A DNA stretch of 64,000 nucleotides from Saccharomyces uvarum (taxonomy: Eukaryota > Ascomycota > Saccharomycetes > Saccharomycetales > Saccharomycetaceae), in NCBI GenBank assembly GCA_947243795.1, contig OX365939.1, positions 475,001-539,000 on the forward strand, read 5' to 3'. The translations under genes were made by a program, and so were the position numbers. Positions 50,764 to 60,710 of this stretch are shown here, in pieces (positions within the stretch are counted from its first letter, which is position 1; every line of letters begins with the position of its first letter). The notes beneath the pieces were generated by a model, which was given only the letters and a program-made list of their open reading frames with translations, ran no database searches and was not told the origin of the DNA.

Positions 50764-52506
50764 ATGATCTCTGCTACAAATTGGGTCCCAAGAGGGTTTT
50801 CTTCGGAATTTCCTGAAAAATATGTCTTAGATGATGAAGAAATGGAAAGAATCAACCAGTTAGCACAATTGAACTTGGACGATGCCAAGGCCGATTTGGA
50901 AGAAGCCGAGGGTGAAGTTGAAGTTGAAGATGAGGGTGAGGCTGAAGCTGCCCCAGCTGGTTCTGAGAACTTGAAAGATCAGCTAGAAATGGACGATGAT
51001 TTGAAAGAGTATAACTTAGAGGAATATGACAACGAAGAGACTATCGGCAAAGAGGATGGTGAAGATATATCTATGTTTCCAGGTCTAAGCAATGACGGCG
51101 ATGTTAAGTTCCATGAAGGTGAAGAAGGTGAAGATCCATATATTTCATTACCTAACCAAGAGGACACCCAAGAGGAGAAGCAAGAGCTGCAAGTCTACCC
51201 ATCTGATAACTTGGTTCTTGCTACAAGAACAGAAGATGACGTCTCGTATTTGGACGTTTACGTTTACGACGACGGTGCCGGGTTCCATAGCGATGATATT
51301 CCGGTTGAAAAAGGTGACGAGGCTGATCCGGATGTTGCCCGTGGGTTGGTTCGTGATGGTGCGTTATATGTCCACCATGACTTAATGCTGCCTGCATTTC
51401 CATTATGCGTGGAATGGCTTGATTACAAAGTCGGATCCAACTCTGAAGAAGCTGCTAACTACGCTGCTATCGGTACATTTGATCCACAAATCGAAATTTG
51501 GAACTTGGACTGTGTCGACAAGGCCTTCCCGGATATGATTTTGGGTGAGCCCCTTGACAATTCAATGGCTTCTTTGCAAAGTAAAAAGAAGAAGAAGAAG
51601 TCTAAGAACCAACACATCAAGACCCATCATACTGATGCTGTTTTGTCTATGGCACACAACAGACACTTCCGTTCTGTATTAGCATCCACCTCCGCAGATC
51701 ATACCGTGAAACTATGGGATTTGAATTCAGGTTGCGCAGCCCGTTCTTTGGATTCCATCCATTCAAACAAGAACGTTTCGTCATCTGAATGGCACATGTT
51801 GAACGGGTCCGTTCTTTTGACCGGTGGTTACGATTCTCGTGTAGCTTTAACTGATGTAAGAATTTCCGATGAGAGCCAAATGAGTAAACATTGGTCCGTC
51901 ATGTCAGGTGAAGAAATCGAAACCGTTACATTTGCTGATGAAAATATAATATTATGTGGTACTGATTCTGGTAACGTATACTCCTTTGATATCAGAAACA
52001 ATGAAAGTCGTAAGCCTGTTTGGACATTAAAGGCACATGATGCCGGTATCTCCACATTGTGTTCAAATAAATTCATTCCTGGTATGATGAGTACTGGGGC
52101 CATGGGTGAAAAAACTGTTAAATTATGGAAATTCCCCTTGGATGAAGCTACAAACGGCAAAGGTCCAAGTATGGTTTTATCCCGTGACTTTGATGTCGGT
52201 AATGTCTTGAGTTCATCATTTGCGCCAGATATCGAAATTGCAGGTAGTATGGTTATCGGTGGTGTCAACAAGGGTTTGAAACTATGGGACGTCTTCACCA
52301 ACAGATCCGTACGTAAAAGCTTCAAAAGTGAACTACAAGACGTGCAAGCAAGAGCCAGGGAAGAAGCCGGGCAACTGGGCAAGAGTTCGAGAATCGCAAG
52401 AAAATACACCAATAATGATAATCCAGATACTGTTATGACCATTGACGATCAAGGTGAAGACGAAGAAGAAAGAGAAGGTGAAGACGAGCATGACGACATG
52501 GCATAA
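50764..52506 (+). CDS. PWP1: Pwp1, WD40 ribosome assembly factor
   Basis: A 580-residue protein (576 recalled). Pwp1 is a nucleolar WD40 protein in early 60S assembly, needed for 25S rRNA processing. Residues 1-30 (MISATNWVPRGFSSEFPEKY) are conserved; an acidic region follows at about 35-150. WD repeats run from about 170 to 520, for example TSADHTVKLWDLNSG and GVNKGLKLWDVFTN. KKKKKKSKN near 275 is a basic cluster, perhaps a nuclear signal. The tail is again acidic (EDEEEREGEDEHDD). The promoter has two PAC motifs. Confidence 0.96.
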   Translation: MISATNWVPRGFSSEFPEKYVLDDEEMERINQLAQLNLDDAKADLEEAEGEVEVEDEGEAEAAPAGSENLKDQLEMDDDLKEYNLEEYDNEETIGKEDGEDISMFPGLSNDGDVKFHEGEEGEDPYISLPNQEDTQEEKQELQVYPSDNLVLATRTEDDVSYLDVYVYDDGAGFHSDDIPVEKGDEADPDVARGLVRDGALYVHHDLMLPAFPLCVEWLDYKVGSNSEEAANYAAIGTFDPQIEIWNLDCVDKAFPDMILGEPLDNSMASLQSKKKKKKSKNQHIKTHHTDAVLSMAHNRHFRSVLASTSADHTVKLWDLNSGCAARSLDSIHSNKNVSSSEWHMLNGSVLLTGGYDSRVALTDVRISDESQMSKHWSVMSGEEIETVTFADENIILCGTDSGNVYSFDIRNNESRKPVWTLKAHDAGISTLCSNKFIPGMMSTGAMGEKTVKLWKFPLDEATNGKGPSMVLSRDFDVGNVLSSSFAPDIEIAGSMVIGGVNKGLKLWDVFTNRSVRKSFKSELQDVQARAREEAGQLGKSSRIARKYTNNDNPDTVMTIDDQGEDEEEREGEDEHDDMA

Positions 52507-52902
52507 ATCTGGATAGGAAAATTATAAAAATAAACTACATTGCAAGTATAAAGTAAGAATATAGAAGATAGTCCTGTATACTAATATAAGATAAGCTCTT
52601 TAAAAAGATAATATAACATATTTAATTAGTTTAATGTAGTACAGTGTAAAACTGATTATATTAGTGGATAATTGTATCACCCGGCACGCAACTGGCTCGT
52701 GTAGAGCGATGTGAAAATTTTCTTTCTTTTTTTTATTTTTCATTTTTTTTTCAGAGTGAAATTTTTTTTGAGTGATGAGATGGGAAATGAAAAATTTTGT
52801 GAAGTGTATAGTATATAGAGTTTTTTTGCAAAGCTGGTATAAGTGTTTTGGAAAGGTTTAATTCTAGGGAAAACAAGCGTGCAGTGCAATATTTAGTGAA
52901 CG
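52507..52902. promoter_or_regulatory. NOP56 promoter with RRPE and PAC motifs
   Basis: In this 396-base spacer TGAAAATTTTC (52712-52722) and TGAAAAATTTTG (52788-52799) are RRPE-type, and GATGAGAT (52774-52781) is a PAC core, 100-190 bases before the ATG. A T-rich tract separates them. Confidence 0.82.
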
Positions 52903-54420
52903 ATGGCTCCTATTGAATATTTACTGTTTGAAGAACCTACTGGGTATGCAGTCTTCAAGGTCAAGTTGCAACAAGATGACATTGGTTCAAGATTAAAGGA
53001 AGTTCAAGAACAAATCAATGACTTCGGTGCTTTCACCAAGTTGATCGAACTTGCCTCCTTTGCTCCGTTCAAAGGTGCTGCTGAAGCTCTTGAAAATGCT
53101 AATGATATATCGGAAGGTCTAGTCTCTGAAGGTTTGAAAGCCATCTTGGATTTGAACTTACCAAAGGCTTCTTCCAAGAAGAAGAACATCACTTTGGCTA
53201 TTTCCGATAAGAATTTAGGTCCTTCTATCAAGGAACAATTTCCATACGTTGATTGTATCTCTAATGAACTTGCCCAAGATTTGATTCGTGGTGTTAGATT
53301 GCATGGTGAAAAACTATTCAAAGGTTTACAATCGGGTGATTTGGAAAGAGCCCAATTAGGTTTGGGTCACGCTTACTCCAGAGCTAAAGTGAAGTTTTCT
53401 GTTCAAAAGAACGATAACCATATTATTCAAGCCATTGCTTTATTAGATCAATTAGACAAAGACGTCAACACTTTTGCTATGAGAGTTAAGGAATGGTATG
53501 GATGGCATTTCCCCGAATTGGCCAAACTAGTACCAGACAACTACAGTTTCGCTAAGTTGGTCCTTTTCATCAAGGACAAAGCTTCGTTAAACGAAGATTC
53601 CTTGCATGATTTGGCTGCTCTATTGAATGAAGATTCAGGTATTGCACAAAGAGTCATTGACAATGCTCGTATTTCCATGGGTCAAGATTTATCTGAAACT
53701 GATATGGAAAACGTTTGTATTTTCGCTCAAAGAGTTGCTTCCTTAGCTGATTACAGAAGACAACTATACGATTACTTATGCGAAAAGATGCACACTGTTG
53801 CTCCAAACTTGTCAGAATTGATCGGTGAAGTCATCGGTGCTAGATTAATTTCTCACGCTGGTTCTCTAACTAATTTATCTAAACAAGCTGCTTCAACAGT
53901 TCAAATTCTTGGTGCCGAAAAGGCTCTGTTCAGAGCTTTAAAGACTAAAGGTAACACTCCAAAATACGGTTTGATTTACCACAGTGGTTTCATTTCTAAG
54001 GCCTCTGCTAAAAATAAGGGTCGTATCTCTAGATACTTGGCCAACAAATGTTCTATGGCTTCCAGAATTGACAACTATTCCGATGAACCATCTAACGTTT
54101 TCGGTTCCGTACTTAAGAAGCAAGTTGAACAAAGGTTAGAATTCTACAACACCGGTAAACCAACTTTGAAGAACGAATTAGCCATCCAAGAAGCTATGGA
54201 ACTTTACAACAAAGATAAACCAGCTGAAAAGGAAGAGGAAACCAAAGAAAAGGAATCCTCAAAGAAGAGAAAATTGGAAGACGATGATGAAGAAGAAAAG
54301 AAGGAAAAGAAGGAAAAGAAGGAAAAGAAACCAAAGAAGGAAAAGAAAGACAAGAAAGAGAAAAAGGAAAAGAAAGAGAAAAAGGAAAAGAAAGATAAGA
54401 AGAAGAAAAGCAAGGATTGA
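52903..54420 (+). CDS. NOP56: Nop56, box C/D snoRNP core protein
   Basis: A 505-residue nucleolar protein (504 recalled). Nop56 with Nop58, fibrillarin and Snu13 forms box C/D snoRNPs that guide 2'-O-methylation of rRNA. Order: NOP5-type N-terminal domain (1-70, MAPIEYLLFEEPTGYAVFKV), coiled-coil NOSIC region (about 160-260) and the Nop RNA-binding domain (about 270-410; IGARLISHAGSLTNLSKQAA with GAEKALFRALKTKGNTPKYG). The C-terminal 70 residues are Lys/Glu-rich with repeated KKEKKEKK units, much like Cbf5's tail. Codon bias is high. It converges with PBA1. Confidence 0.97.
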   Translation: MAPIEYLLFEEPTGYAVFKVKLQQDDIGSRLKEVQEQINDFGAFTKLIELASFAPFKGAAEALENANDISEGLVSEGLKAILDLNLPKASSKKKNITLAISDKNLGPSIKEQFPYVDCISNELAQDLIRGVRLHGEKLFKGLQSGDLERAQLGLGHAYSRAKVKFSVQKNDNHIIQAIALLDQLDKDVNTFAMRVKEWYGWHFPELAKLVPDNYSFAKLVLFIKDKASLNEDSLHDLAALLNEDSGIAQRVIDNARISMGQDLSETDMENVCIFAQRVASLADYRRQLYDYLCEKMHTVAPNLSELIGEVIGARLISHAGSLTNLSKQAASTVQILGAEKALFRALKTKGNTPKYGLIYHSGFISKASAKNKGRISRYLANKCSMASRIDNYSDEPSNVFGSVLKKQVEQRLEFYNTGKPTLKNELAIQEAMELYNKDKPAEKEEETKEKESSKKRKLEDDDEEEKKEKKEKKEKKPKKEKKDKKEKKEKKEKKEKKDKKKKSKD

Positions 54421-54669
54421 AAGAATAAATGAATTGAAATAAAGTATTTCCTCACCTTTTTATTTGCGTTTTTTCCCTCTGAAGTTTTTTATATATATAT
54501 TATCTTTTATTCCCTTCCAATGTTCTTTTTTTTTGTAAGATTTGGAAGCTGTATATTGTATATTTAGAAATATTATTAAATAAAAAAGTCATATGTTATT
54601 TTGAGCTTAAGTGCTCCCTTATGCCTTCTTTAAATACCGTATATATTACTGACATTTAGCGTTTGCTAT

Positions 54670-55589
54670 TCATATGTATAGGCCTGATTGAGCACCAATG
54701 GCTGCACTATCACATCTCCAAAGACGATGGCACTCTTCAATATACTTTGAATGGTCAAATCCGAACCATTGACTACAGACATCAATCAAAGAGCCCATAT
54801 CGGACAACGAGAGTTTTTCAAAACCATTAGGACCTTCACTAGGCACTACAAGACATTTAAATTTTATTCCCTTATTAGCACCGGTTATCAATTGTGTGAG
54901 AACACTTCCTATGAATCCTGTTACGAATTCCGGTGGTTGTAATGTACATTCGTCTTCCGTCATTATTTTCATGCTGGAGATTCTATCCGAAGTACCAATG
55001 ATTATTATATCAGGGGAGGTTTTGACCAATTGTGATACAATAGATCTACTTATCATATTGCCAAAAATTGGTGATATATTTATAAAATTCTCTTCGATGG
55101 AGAATAGTAACGTCTTTCCAAAGGAATAAATGGGAAAAGAAAAATTATATAGTGTTTCTTCATTTGACGTAGCTGTTCTTGAGTCGGGGTCGATTTCATT
55201 GGGAAAATTTTCATCATAATTCCATGAGTGGGCATCTGTAGCTTGAATAGGATTTGATTCTTTTACAGTTAATGAAGTCTTAATTTCGCCAATAGAAATC
55301 AATTTAAGTAGATTTTTAGGGAACAAAGGATTCATTATCTTTGTAGTGATAACAACTCTTGAATATTGGGAAACATCCAGATCCTGAGAAATTTCTACTT
55401 TTGGGACTGGGCAAACATCTAAAGATTGCAAATTTTTGGAAATCTCTGGGAAATCTAGTTGATGTCTTGGTTCTGGTAGATCATTCCATTGTTTAAACTT
55501 TAAAAATGATCAGGGAATGAGTTAGTCAATTTGTTCCTAGTAGAATGCAACAGGAAAAAAAATGTAGATCGTTCGCAACATACAAGCAT
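54670..55589 (-). CDS. PBA1: Pba1 (Poc1), proteasome assembly chaperone (spliced)
   Basis: Two exons on the minus strand: 55589-55584 (ATGCTT, two codons) and 55497-54670. The 86-base intron starts GTATGT at 55583, has branch point GACTAAC at 55527-55521 and ends AAAG at 55498. The spliced protein is 277 residues (276 recalled) and begins MLFKQWNDLPEPRHQLDFPE, matching S. cerevisiae YLR199C. Pba1 with Pba2/Add66 binds the alpha ring of the assembling 20S proteasome through a C-terminal HbYX-like tail; here the last residues are SGLYI, with Tyr in the right place. Without the tiny first exon no ATG is available in exon 2 near the N-terminus, which supports splicing. It is divergent from YKE2. 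Confidence 0.93.
55498..55583 (-). other. PBA1 intron
   Basis: GTATGT donor (55583-55578), GACTAAC branch point (55527-55521, a known variant of TACTAAC) and AG acceptor (55499-55498). The intron is 86 bases, short for yeast. Confidence 0.88.
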
Positions 55590-55659
55590 CGCTGAAATAT
55601 AAAGGGTCTATTATGGTGGACTGTAACGGCTTGGTTGGTGTTTTCTAAAAGTTTGACTA

Positions 55660-55667
55660 TTGCCACT
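55660..55667 (-). promoter_or_regulatory. Possible Rpn4 (PACE-like) site between PBA1 and YKE2
   Basis: Minus-strand AGTGGCAA differs by one base from the PACE core GGTGGCAA that Rpn4 uses at proteasome genes. It lies about 75 bases before the PBA1 ATG. An eight-base near match is weak evidence. Confidence 0.35.
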
Positions 55668-55843
55668 TAATTTCAGTTCAAGTAATTCTGAAATTTTCTG
55701 ATGCGAAGTGAAAAAAAAAAGTAAGCAGGCAATAAAATTTCACCAAAGCAAAAGTTATCTGCCAACATCACTCCATTTCAGCAAGAAGACCCTGTCGGAA
55801 CTTAAAGAAGCTCAAATACAATTCAAGGTACAACAAAAGCAAA

Positions 55844-56188
55844 ATGTCAGAGCTGGGTGCGAAATATCAACATTTACAGAGTGAGTTAGAAGAGTTTATT
55901 GTAGCAAGACAAAAATTAGAAACACAGCTACAAGAAAACAAGATTGTAAATGAAGAATTTGATCAATTGAAAGAAGAAACACCTGTGTATAAGCTGACTG
56001 GTAACGTTCTTTTACCGGTGGAACAAAGTGAAGCCCGTGGTAATGTGGAGAAGAGACTAGAATTCATTGAAACAGAGATTAAAAGATGCGAAAAGAACAT
56101 AAGGGGTAAACAGGAAGAATTGGAACAAGTAAGAAACGAATTGGTCAAACTAAATAATGCCGCAACTGCCGCTGGCCCAGACAGGTGA
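55844..56188 (+). CDS. YKE2: Yke2 (Gim1), prefoldin subunit 6
   Basis: A 114-residue beta-class prefoldin subunit, the length recalled. Prefoldin is a six-armed chaperone that hands actin and tubulin to the CCT chaperonin. Two coiled-coil helices (about 3-45 and 70-108) flank the beta-hairpin segment with TPVYKLTGNVLLPVEQSEAR. NKIVNEEFDQL and the hairpin are the typical subunit 6 blocks. It shares a 254-base promoter region with PBA1. Confidence 0.96.
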   Translation: MSELGAKYQHLQSELEEFIVARQKLETQLQENKIVNEEFDQLKEETPVYKLTGNVLLPVEQSEARGNVEKRLEFIETEIKRCEKNIRGKQEELEQVRNELVKLNNAATAAGPDR

Positions 56189-56372
56189 AAGAGATTGCAT
56201 TATATTGAAAGAAGAACAGAAAACATACAGTAACAATTTGTGTTCATGCTAATAGTTCTAATCCATGATATTTTATATATATACAGCTACGTAACCTGCA
56301 AACGAAATATCTATGCATTCAAGTATCGTTAGTTCCTAGTTAGAATTGATCAAAAGTCGCACGTAAAATTAC

Positions 56373-57155
56373 TTAACCTCTAGCTAATTGAGATTTGACT
56401 AAATTGACCGTCGACATTAACGTGTACCAAGCAAACTCTTCAGTGTTATTGTAGTACTCGCCCAAACGCATAACTCTATGTAATTTGTCCTTTGCAAAAG
56501 CAAAAGTTTCTTGAAAATCATGAGACCTGTCTTGAGCCATAAATAATTGCGAACCAATATACGTGCTCGAAACGGCCAATCTCTTTGCATACCATGCTGA
56601 ATCATGATGGTCCTTCTCGTTAGAAAAGTAAATCATATCATCCGATAACCTATGTAATTCAGGGATCGCAGTTTCAAAGAGAAACCCGCTTGGGATAGCC
56701 AATTGTGACATCAAATCCGTTAATTGTTCGCCAACTGGTTTATCCATCTCTAGCCTTTTCAATAGCAAATGTTCCAATGAGGGCAATTTATAATGTGGCG
56801 TTACATCGGGATTGATTCCTTCAGTCAAACGGTATCTTTTATCGACCAATTGGAATTTCATTAGTTCCATGACAGCTGTGGAAGAATGGACAAACGAGGG
56901 CGAGTTGGAAGCGCCTATCGAGGAGATCATGGAAGAAGGGTAGCCAAGCTTATTCAAGGACTCGACTATGGATCTTTCGGTGAAACCATGTTTGGGAACG
57001 TATTCTTGTAGGGCTAGGGATAATACTTTATATTGAGGCGATTGCTTCCCGTAAGCTAGAGGCTTGATATGGAGTGGGTTGACGTGTTCGATTGGGTTCG
57101 AGTGATAGAAACGAAGAGATGCGCAGCTCTTCCTGACAGCATTACGACTGAACAT
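56373..57155 (-). CDS. COQ9: Coq9, coenzyme Q biosynthesis lipid-binding protein
   Basis: A 260-residue protein, the length recalled. Coq9 is a TetR-like fold lipid-binding subunit of the mitochondrial CoQ synthome that presents intermediates to Coq7 and has a role in removing the nitrogen of pABA-derived intermediates. MFSRNAVRKSCASLRFYHSN is a clear mitochondrial presequence. The helix-turn-helix-like part includes SIVESLNKLGYPSSMISSIG, and the C-terminal DWAW-type segment is represented by SAWYAKRLAVSSTYIGSQLF. It converges with YKE2. Confidence 0.95.
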   Translation of the reverse strand: MFSRNAVRKSCASLRFYHSNPIEHVNPLHIKPLAYGKQSPQYKVLSLALQEYVPKHGFTERSIVESLNKLGYPSSMISSIGASNSPSFVHSSTAVMELMKFQLVDKRYRLTEGINPDVTPHYKLPSLEHLLLKRLEMDKPVGEQLTDLMSQLAIPSGFLFETAIPELHRLSDDMIYFSNEKDHHDSAWYAKRLAVSSTYIGSQLFMAQDRSHDFQETFAFAKDKLHRVMRLGEYYNNTEEFAWYTLMSTVNLVKSQLARG

Positions 57156-57499
57156 GGTTGGCTATGTACCGGGTTGCTTTTGGTTCTTTCCAGGTGAGAG
57201 GTTCCCTTATTCTGGAACGAAAAAAGTACATCCCCCCGTATTATTAATATCGCTATTGTTATTTTTCTTTTATCTAGTATGGTCCGAAAAGGGAAGAATA
57301 TGGCAGCTATAGTGATACGGATGGATAGATTAATCAGATAAGGTTAGCTTGTAATGGCATTGTTTGTGATAGGGAGAGGGGGGTGTTAGTTTTTTTGTAT
57401 TTACAGATATTGAAATATCATACATAAGAAAAAAAATAAAATAATAGAAACGTGAGCATATATTTATAGGATGAAGGGTGGAGAAGGACCCCTCAATAA
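57156..57499. other. COQ9 promoter and MSS51 3' spacer
   Basis: A 344-base spacer, T-rich near 57260, with poly(A)-rich sequence next to the MSS51 stop. No known factor site was recognised. Confidence 0.5.
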
Positions 57500-58810
57500 T
57501 CATTGTCTCTTGATTGTATGGTACCTTTTACCTCTGAAACCGGCAATGTACATGTTGAATTGATAAACTTCTTGAGGGTCCATATCGTTCAGTTCCCACT
57601 TGGTACTTCCAAACACGTTCTTGACTGGGTCCATTAGGATGTCCATTTCTTTGCCGTATTTGGACTTGACCAGGCTTATATCGTCCATTAAATCTTTCTT
57701 GTTGAAACCGGTGGTAAAGATGGCGCACTTGGTTTCTAGCAGGGCCTTCATTGTTTCGCCCATCCACGATCCGTGTGACTCTGGGGATGCGTAGCCAGGA
57801 TGGAAAGTGAAAAAGACATCCATGTATGGATCATAAGGGAAAAAATCTTGAGCCTCGTGGAACACCTGAAAGAAATCTGTGTGGTGGATAAACTTCAAAG
57901 TTTCATCTATCCTTTGCACTACCGGTGTGGCGGATTTGACATATTCCTGTTTGTCTCTCTTGTATAGACATTCAGGCCCGATGAAGTGGATTTCAAAATT
58001 CTGTTCTGGGAAGAGAAACTGGAGTTGTTTCCAAACGTGGCCCGGCAACTGAGCTTCAGCACGGGCACCCAGGATGAAGATTCTCATGGCACGGTTCCTC
58101 GTAGTAGCAAGTACAGATCTATTCTCCAGCGGGTATAAAGTGTACCTGAGAGCGGCCAAAGACTTCAAACCTTCTAAAGTGATGGGCCCCTTGGGGTTTA
58201 GCGAATATGGGGAGAATTTGTGTAACAGCGACCCGATGGTGATGGGGTAGCTCAGCATCTTAGTGACCGCGGCCAATTGGAACTCTGTATCCATGGAGTA
58301 GAAGGACCTTGTATAAAGGAACAGGTCCCAGTTGGTGAGGTTGACGGCCTTGTCATAGCCCTGTTGTTGAGGGAAATCGAACTCAGGGAAGGGCCTACCG
58401 CTTCTCAAGTCGTGTTCGTAAATGTTAACTTTTTTCAAAATTTCGTATTTTTTGGAATCGTGATATGCTTTGTCCATCTCCCACGCCTCCCGTGAATGGT
58501 GTGTCGGGATCCCCGAGAGAGGGCAAGTGTAGTTGATGTCTTTGCCCGTGACAGGGCAGTGTGCCAGGGTTCTGATCTTAGCGGCCCTTTCACGCAAGTC
58601 CACCGAGGGCGACTGATCCCATGGATGAAACCGGTTCTCCGGGGTCGGATCGTCTGGAGAAGGCGGAGGGTCCAACCCCAGGGCATTTCTGACAAAGCCC
58701 ATGAGATGACGGCGTGTCTGGTGCGACACCACGAGTCTATTCTGTGGAGACCTCCTTAGCAGGTGGGAATACAGCTGGGCAGCACCCGAGGGAGCGTATA
58801 GCGCGGTCAT
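57500..58810 (-). CDS. MSS51: Mss51, translational activator and chaperone for Cox1
   Basis: A 436-residue mitochondrial protein, the length recalled. Mss51 activates translation of COX1 mRNA and holds newly made Cox1, coupling synthesis to assembly of cytochrome oxidase. The N-terminus is a presequence rich in Ser, Arg and His. Two Cys-Pro motifs, HCPVTGKD and TCPLSGIP (about 84-105), are the heme-regulatory elements reported to sense heme. The last 300 residues form the conserved C-terminal domain. Third positions are GC-rich. It is divergent from COX24, which has a linked task. Confidence 0.96.
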   Translation of the reverse strand: MTALYAPSGAAQLYSHLLRRSPQNRLVVSHQTRRHLMGFVRNALGLDPPPSPDDPTPENRFHPWDQSPSVDLRERAAKIRTLAHCPVTGKDINYTCPLSGIPTHHSREAWEMDKAYHDSKKYEILKKVNIYEHDLRSGRPFPEFDFPQQQGYDKAVNLTNWDLFLYTRSFYSMDTEFQLAAVTKMLSYPITIGSLLHKFSPYSLNPKGPITLEGLKSLAALRYTLYPLENRSVLATTRNRAMRIFILGARAEAQLPGHVWKQLQFLFPEQNFEIHFIGPECLYKRDKQEYVKSATPVVQRIDETLKFIHHTDFFQVFHEAQDFFPYDPYMDVFFTFHPGYASPESHGSWMGETMKALLETKCAIFTTGFNKKDLMDDISLVKSKYGKEMDILMDPVKNVFGSTKWELNDMDPQEVYQFNMYIAGFRGKRYHTIKRQ

Positions 58811-59457
<647 letters not shown>

Positions 59458-59556
59458 CGTGGCTCTGATGCCTTCTTCGCGGGGCTCCCTCATTTTTCTG
59501 TTATTATTAATTTCATGTATATATATATGTGTGTATTTAGACTTTTTTTTTATACG

Positions 59557-60525
59557 TTATACTACGCTAAGAAAATTCTGCCTTACAAAGTAGTAGAGGA
59601 CCCAGACTGCGGTGATGGAGAGTATCAGCAGCACGGTGGTGCTGAAGGCCTTTCTGGAGGCGGAGCCCTTGTTGAACATCCATTCCTCGTACACGTAGGT
59701 GACACACTTGAAGCTGAACTTGCTCATCAACTCGCGGCGGTTCAGCTCTCCGATCTCCGCGACGATGTTGAAGTTCCAGTCGAAGATGCCCTCCGCGACG
59801 CTGATGATCTTCAGCTTCTGCGCCTCGGTCAGCTCCGTCCTGGTGGCCAACTCGTAGTTCTTCTTGTACTCCCATTTCAACCGCGTCTCCTCCGTGGGGC
59901 CCAGCTCGCTGAAGGTGAAGAAGTTCGTGCCTTTCTTGACCAACTCCTTCTGTGTAAGCTTCTCAAAGTTGGGGAAGAGCCCCAGTCTTCTGTACAGGTT
60001 CGATCTTATCAGCTTGCCGCCGGCGAAAAGCGCCAGGTAGAGGACGTGGCAGTAGGAGAGGATGGTGCAGGGCTCGCGGCGTATGTTGTCGTGGATGTCG
60101 TCGACGAACTGCTGCAGCAGCGGCGGTTTCTCGAACGTAGCCAGGAACTCGTTCAGCGACTCCGTACTCTTGAACGTGTTCGAGTACAGCAGCTTCAGGT
60201 CCTTGTAGATCTGGGTGGACCGTCTGAAGTCCTCGAGCCAGAACTGCTTCAGGATAGCAGACGCCTGCAGCTCATTCTCGGACACTGCGTCATGCAGCAG
60301 GCGGTCAATCTCCTGCTCGATGGCGTCGAACACGTAGTAGTACGCCAGAATGCCCTGCCTGTATATGAAGCCGTGCCTCATGGCGATGGCCATCTTGATG
60401 CCCATGAACGTGTTGATCTTGTTGTGGGCGTCTCTAGTGTGGAAGTTGATCCTGTTGGCCAGCGCCCCGATGTCGGTGGGCGAGGGTATGATTGTGCTGG
60501 TGCTGGTGCTGGTGCTGTCTTCCAT
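59557..60525 (-). CDS. HMX1: Hmx1, heme oxygenase
   Basis: A 322-residue ER-membrane heme oxygenase (317 recalled). It degrades heme to release iron and is induced by Aft1 on iron starvation. His34 in TRDAHNKINTFMG is the probable proximal heme ligand. SYCHVLYLALFAGGKLIRSN is the conserved distal-helix block. A C-terminal membrane anchor lies at about 298-317. The ATG at 60525 (MEDSTSTSTSTIIPS) was chosen; it adds a short Ser/Thr repeat compared with S. cerevisiae. A Cys at 215-type distal positions was not needed. GC-rich third positions create a long antisense frame. Confidence 0.95.
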   Translation of the reverse strand: MEDSTSTSTSTIIPSPTDIGALANRINFHTRDAHNKINTFMGIKMAIAMRHGFIYRQGILAYYYVFDAIEQEIDRLLHDAVSENELQASAILKQFWLEDFRRSTQIYKDLKLLYSNTFKSTESLNEFLATFEKPPLLQQFVDDIHDNIRREPCTILSYCHVLYLALFAGGKLIRSNLYRRLGLFPNFEKLTQKELVKKGTNFFTFSELGPTEETRLKWEYKKNYELATRTELTEAQKLKIISVAEGIFDWNFNIVAEIGELNRRELMSKFSFKCVTYVYEEWMFNKGSASRKAFSTTVLLILSITAVWVLYYFVRQNFLSVV

Positions 60526-60702
60526 TTTTACGGTGGTTTTATATGTATCTTTGTTATATGATATGTAATGGCCTTGTAGCTTCCTCCACAAAGCAAGCAA
60601 GAGGATTGAACGTGCGTGTTCTTATATACTCGTGGTGCAGACACACACACACAGAGAGAGGAGGAGGAGGGGCGGAGGGGGGCCACCTGGTCATTGCTTG
60701 AC

Positions 60703-60710
60703 CACACCCA
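60703..60710 (-). promoter_or_regulatory. Candidate Aft1 iron-response element for HMX1
   Basis: CACACCCA fits the Aft1 consensus YRCACCCR, 178 bases before the HMX1 ATG (the match is on the plus strand; these sites work in either orientation). A second, weaker core TGCACCC lies on the minus strand at 61114-61120. HMX1 is a known member of the iron regulon. Confidence 0.6.
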
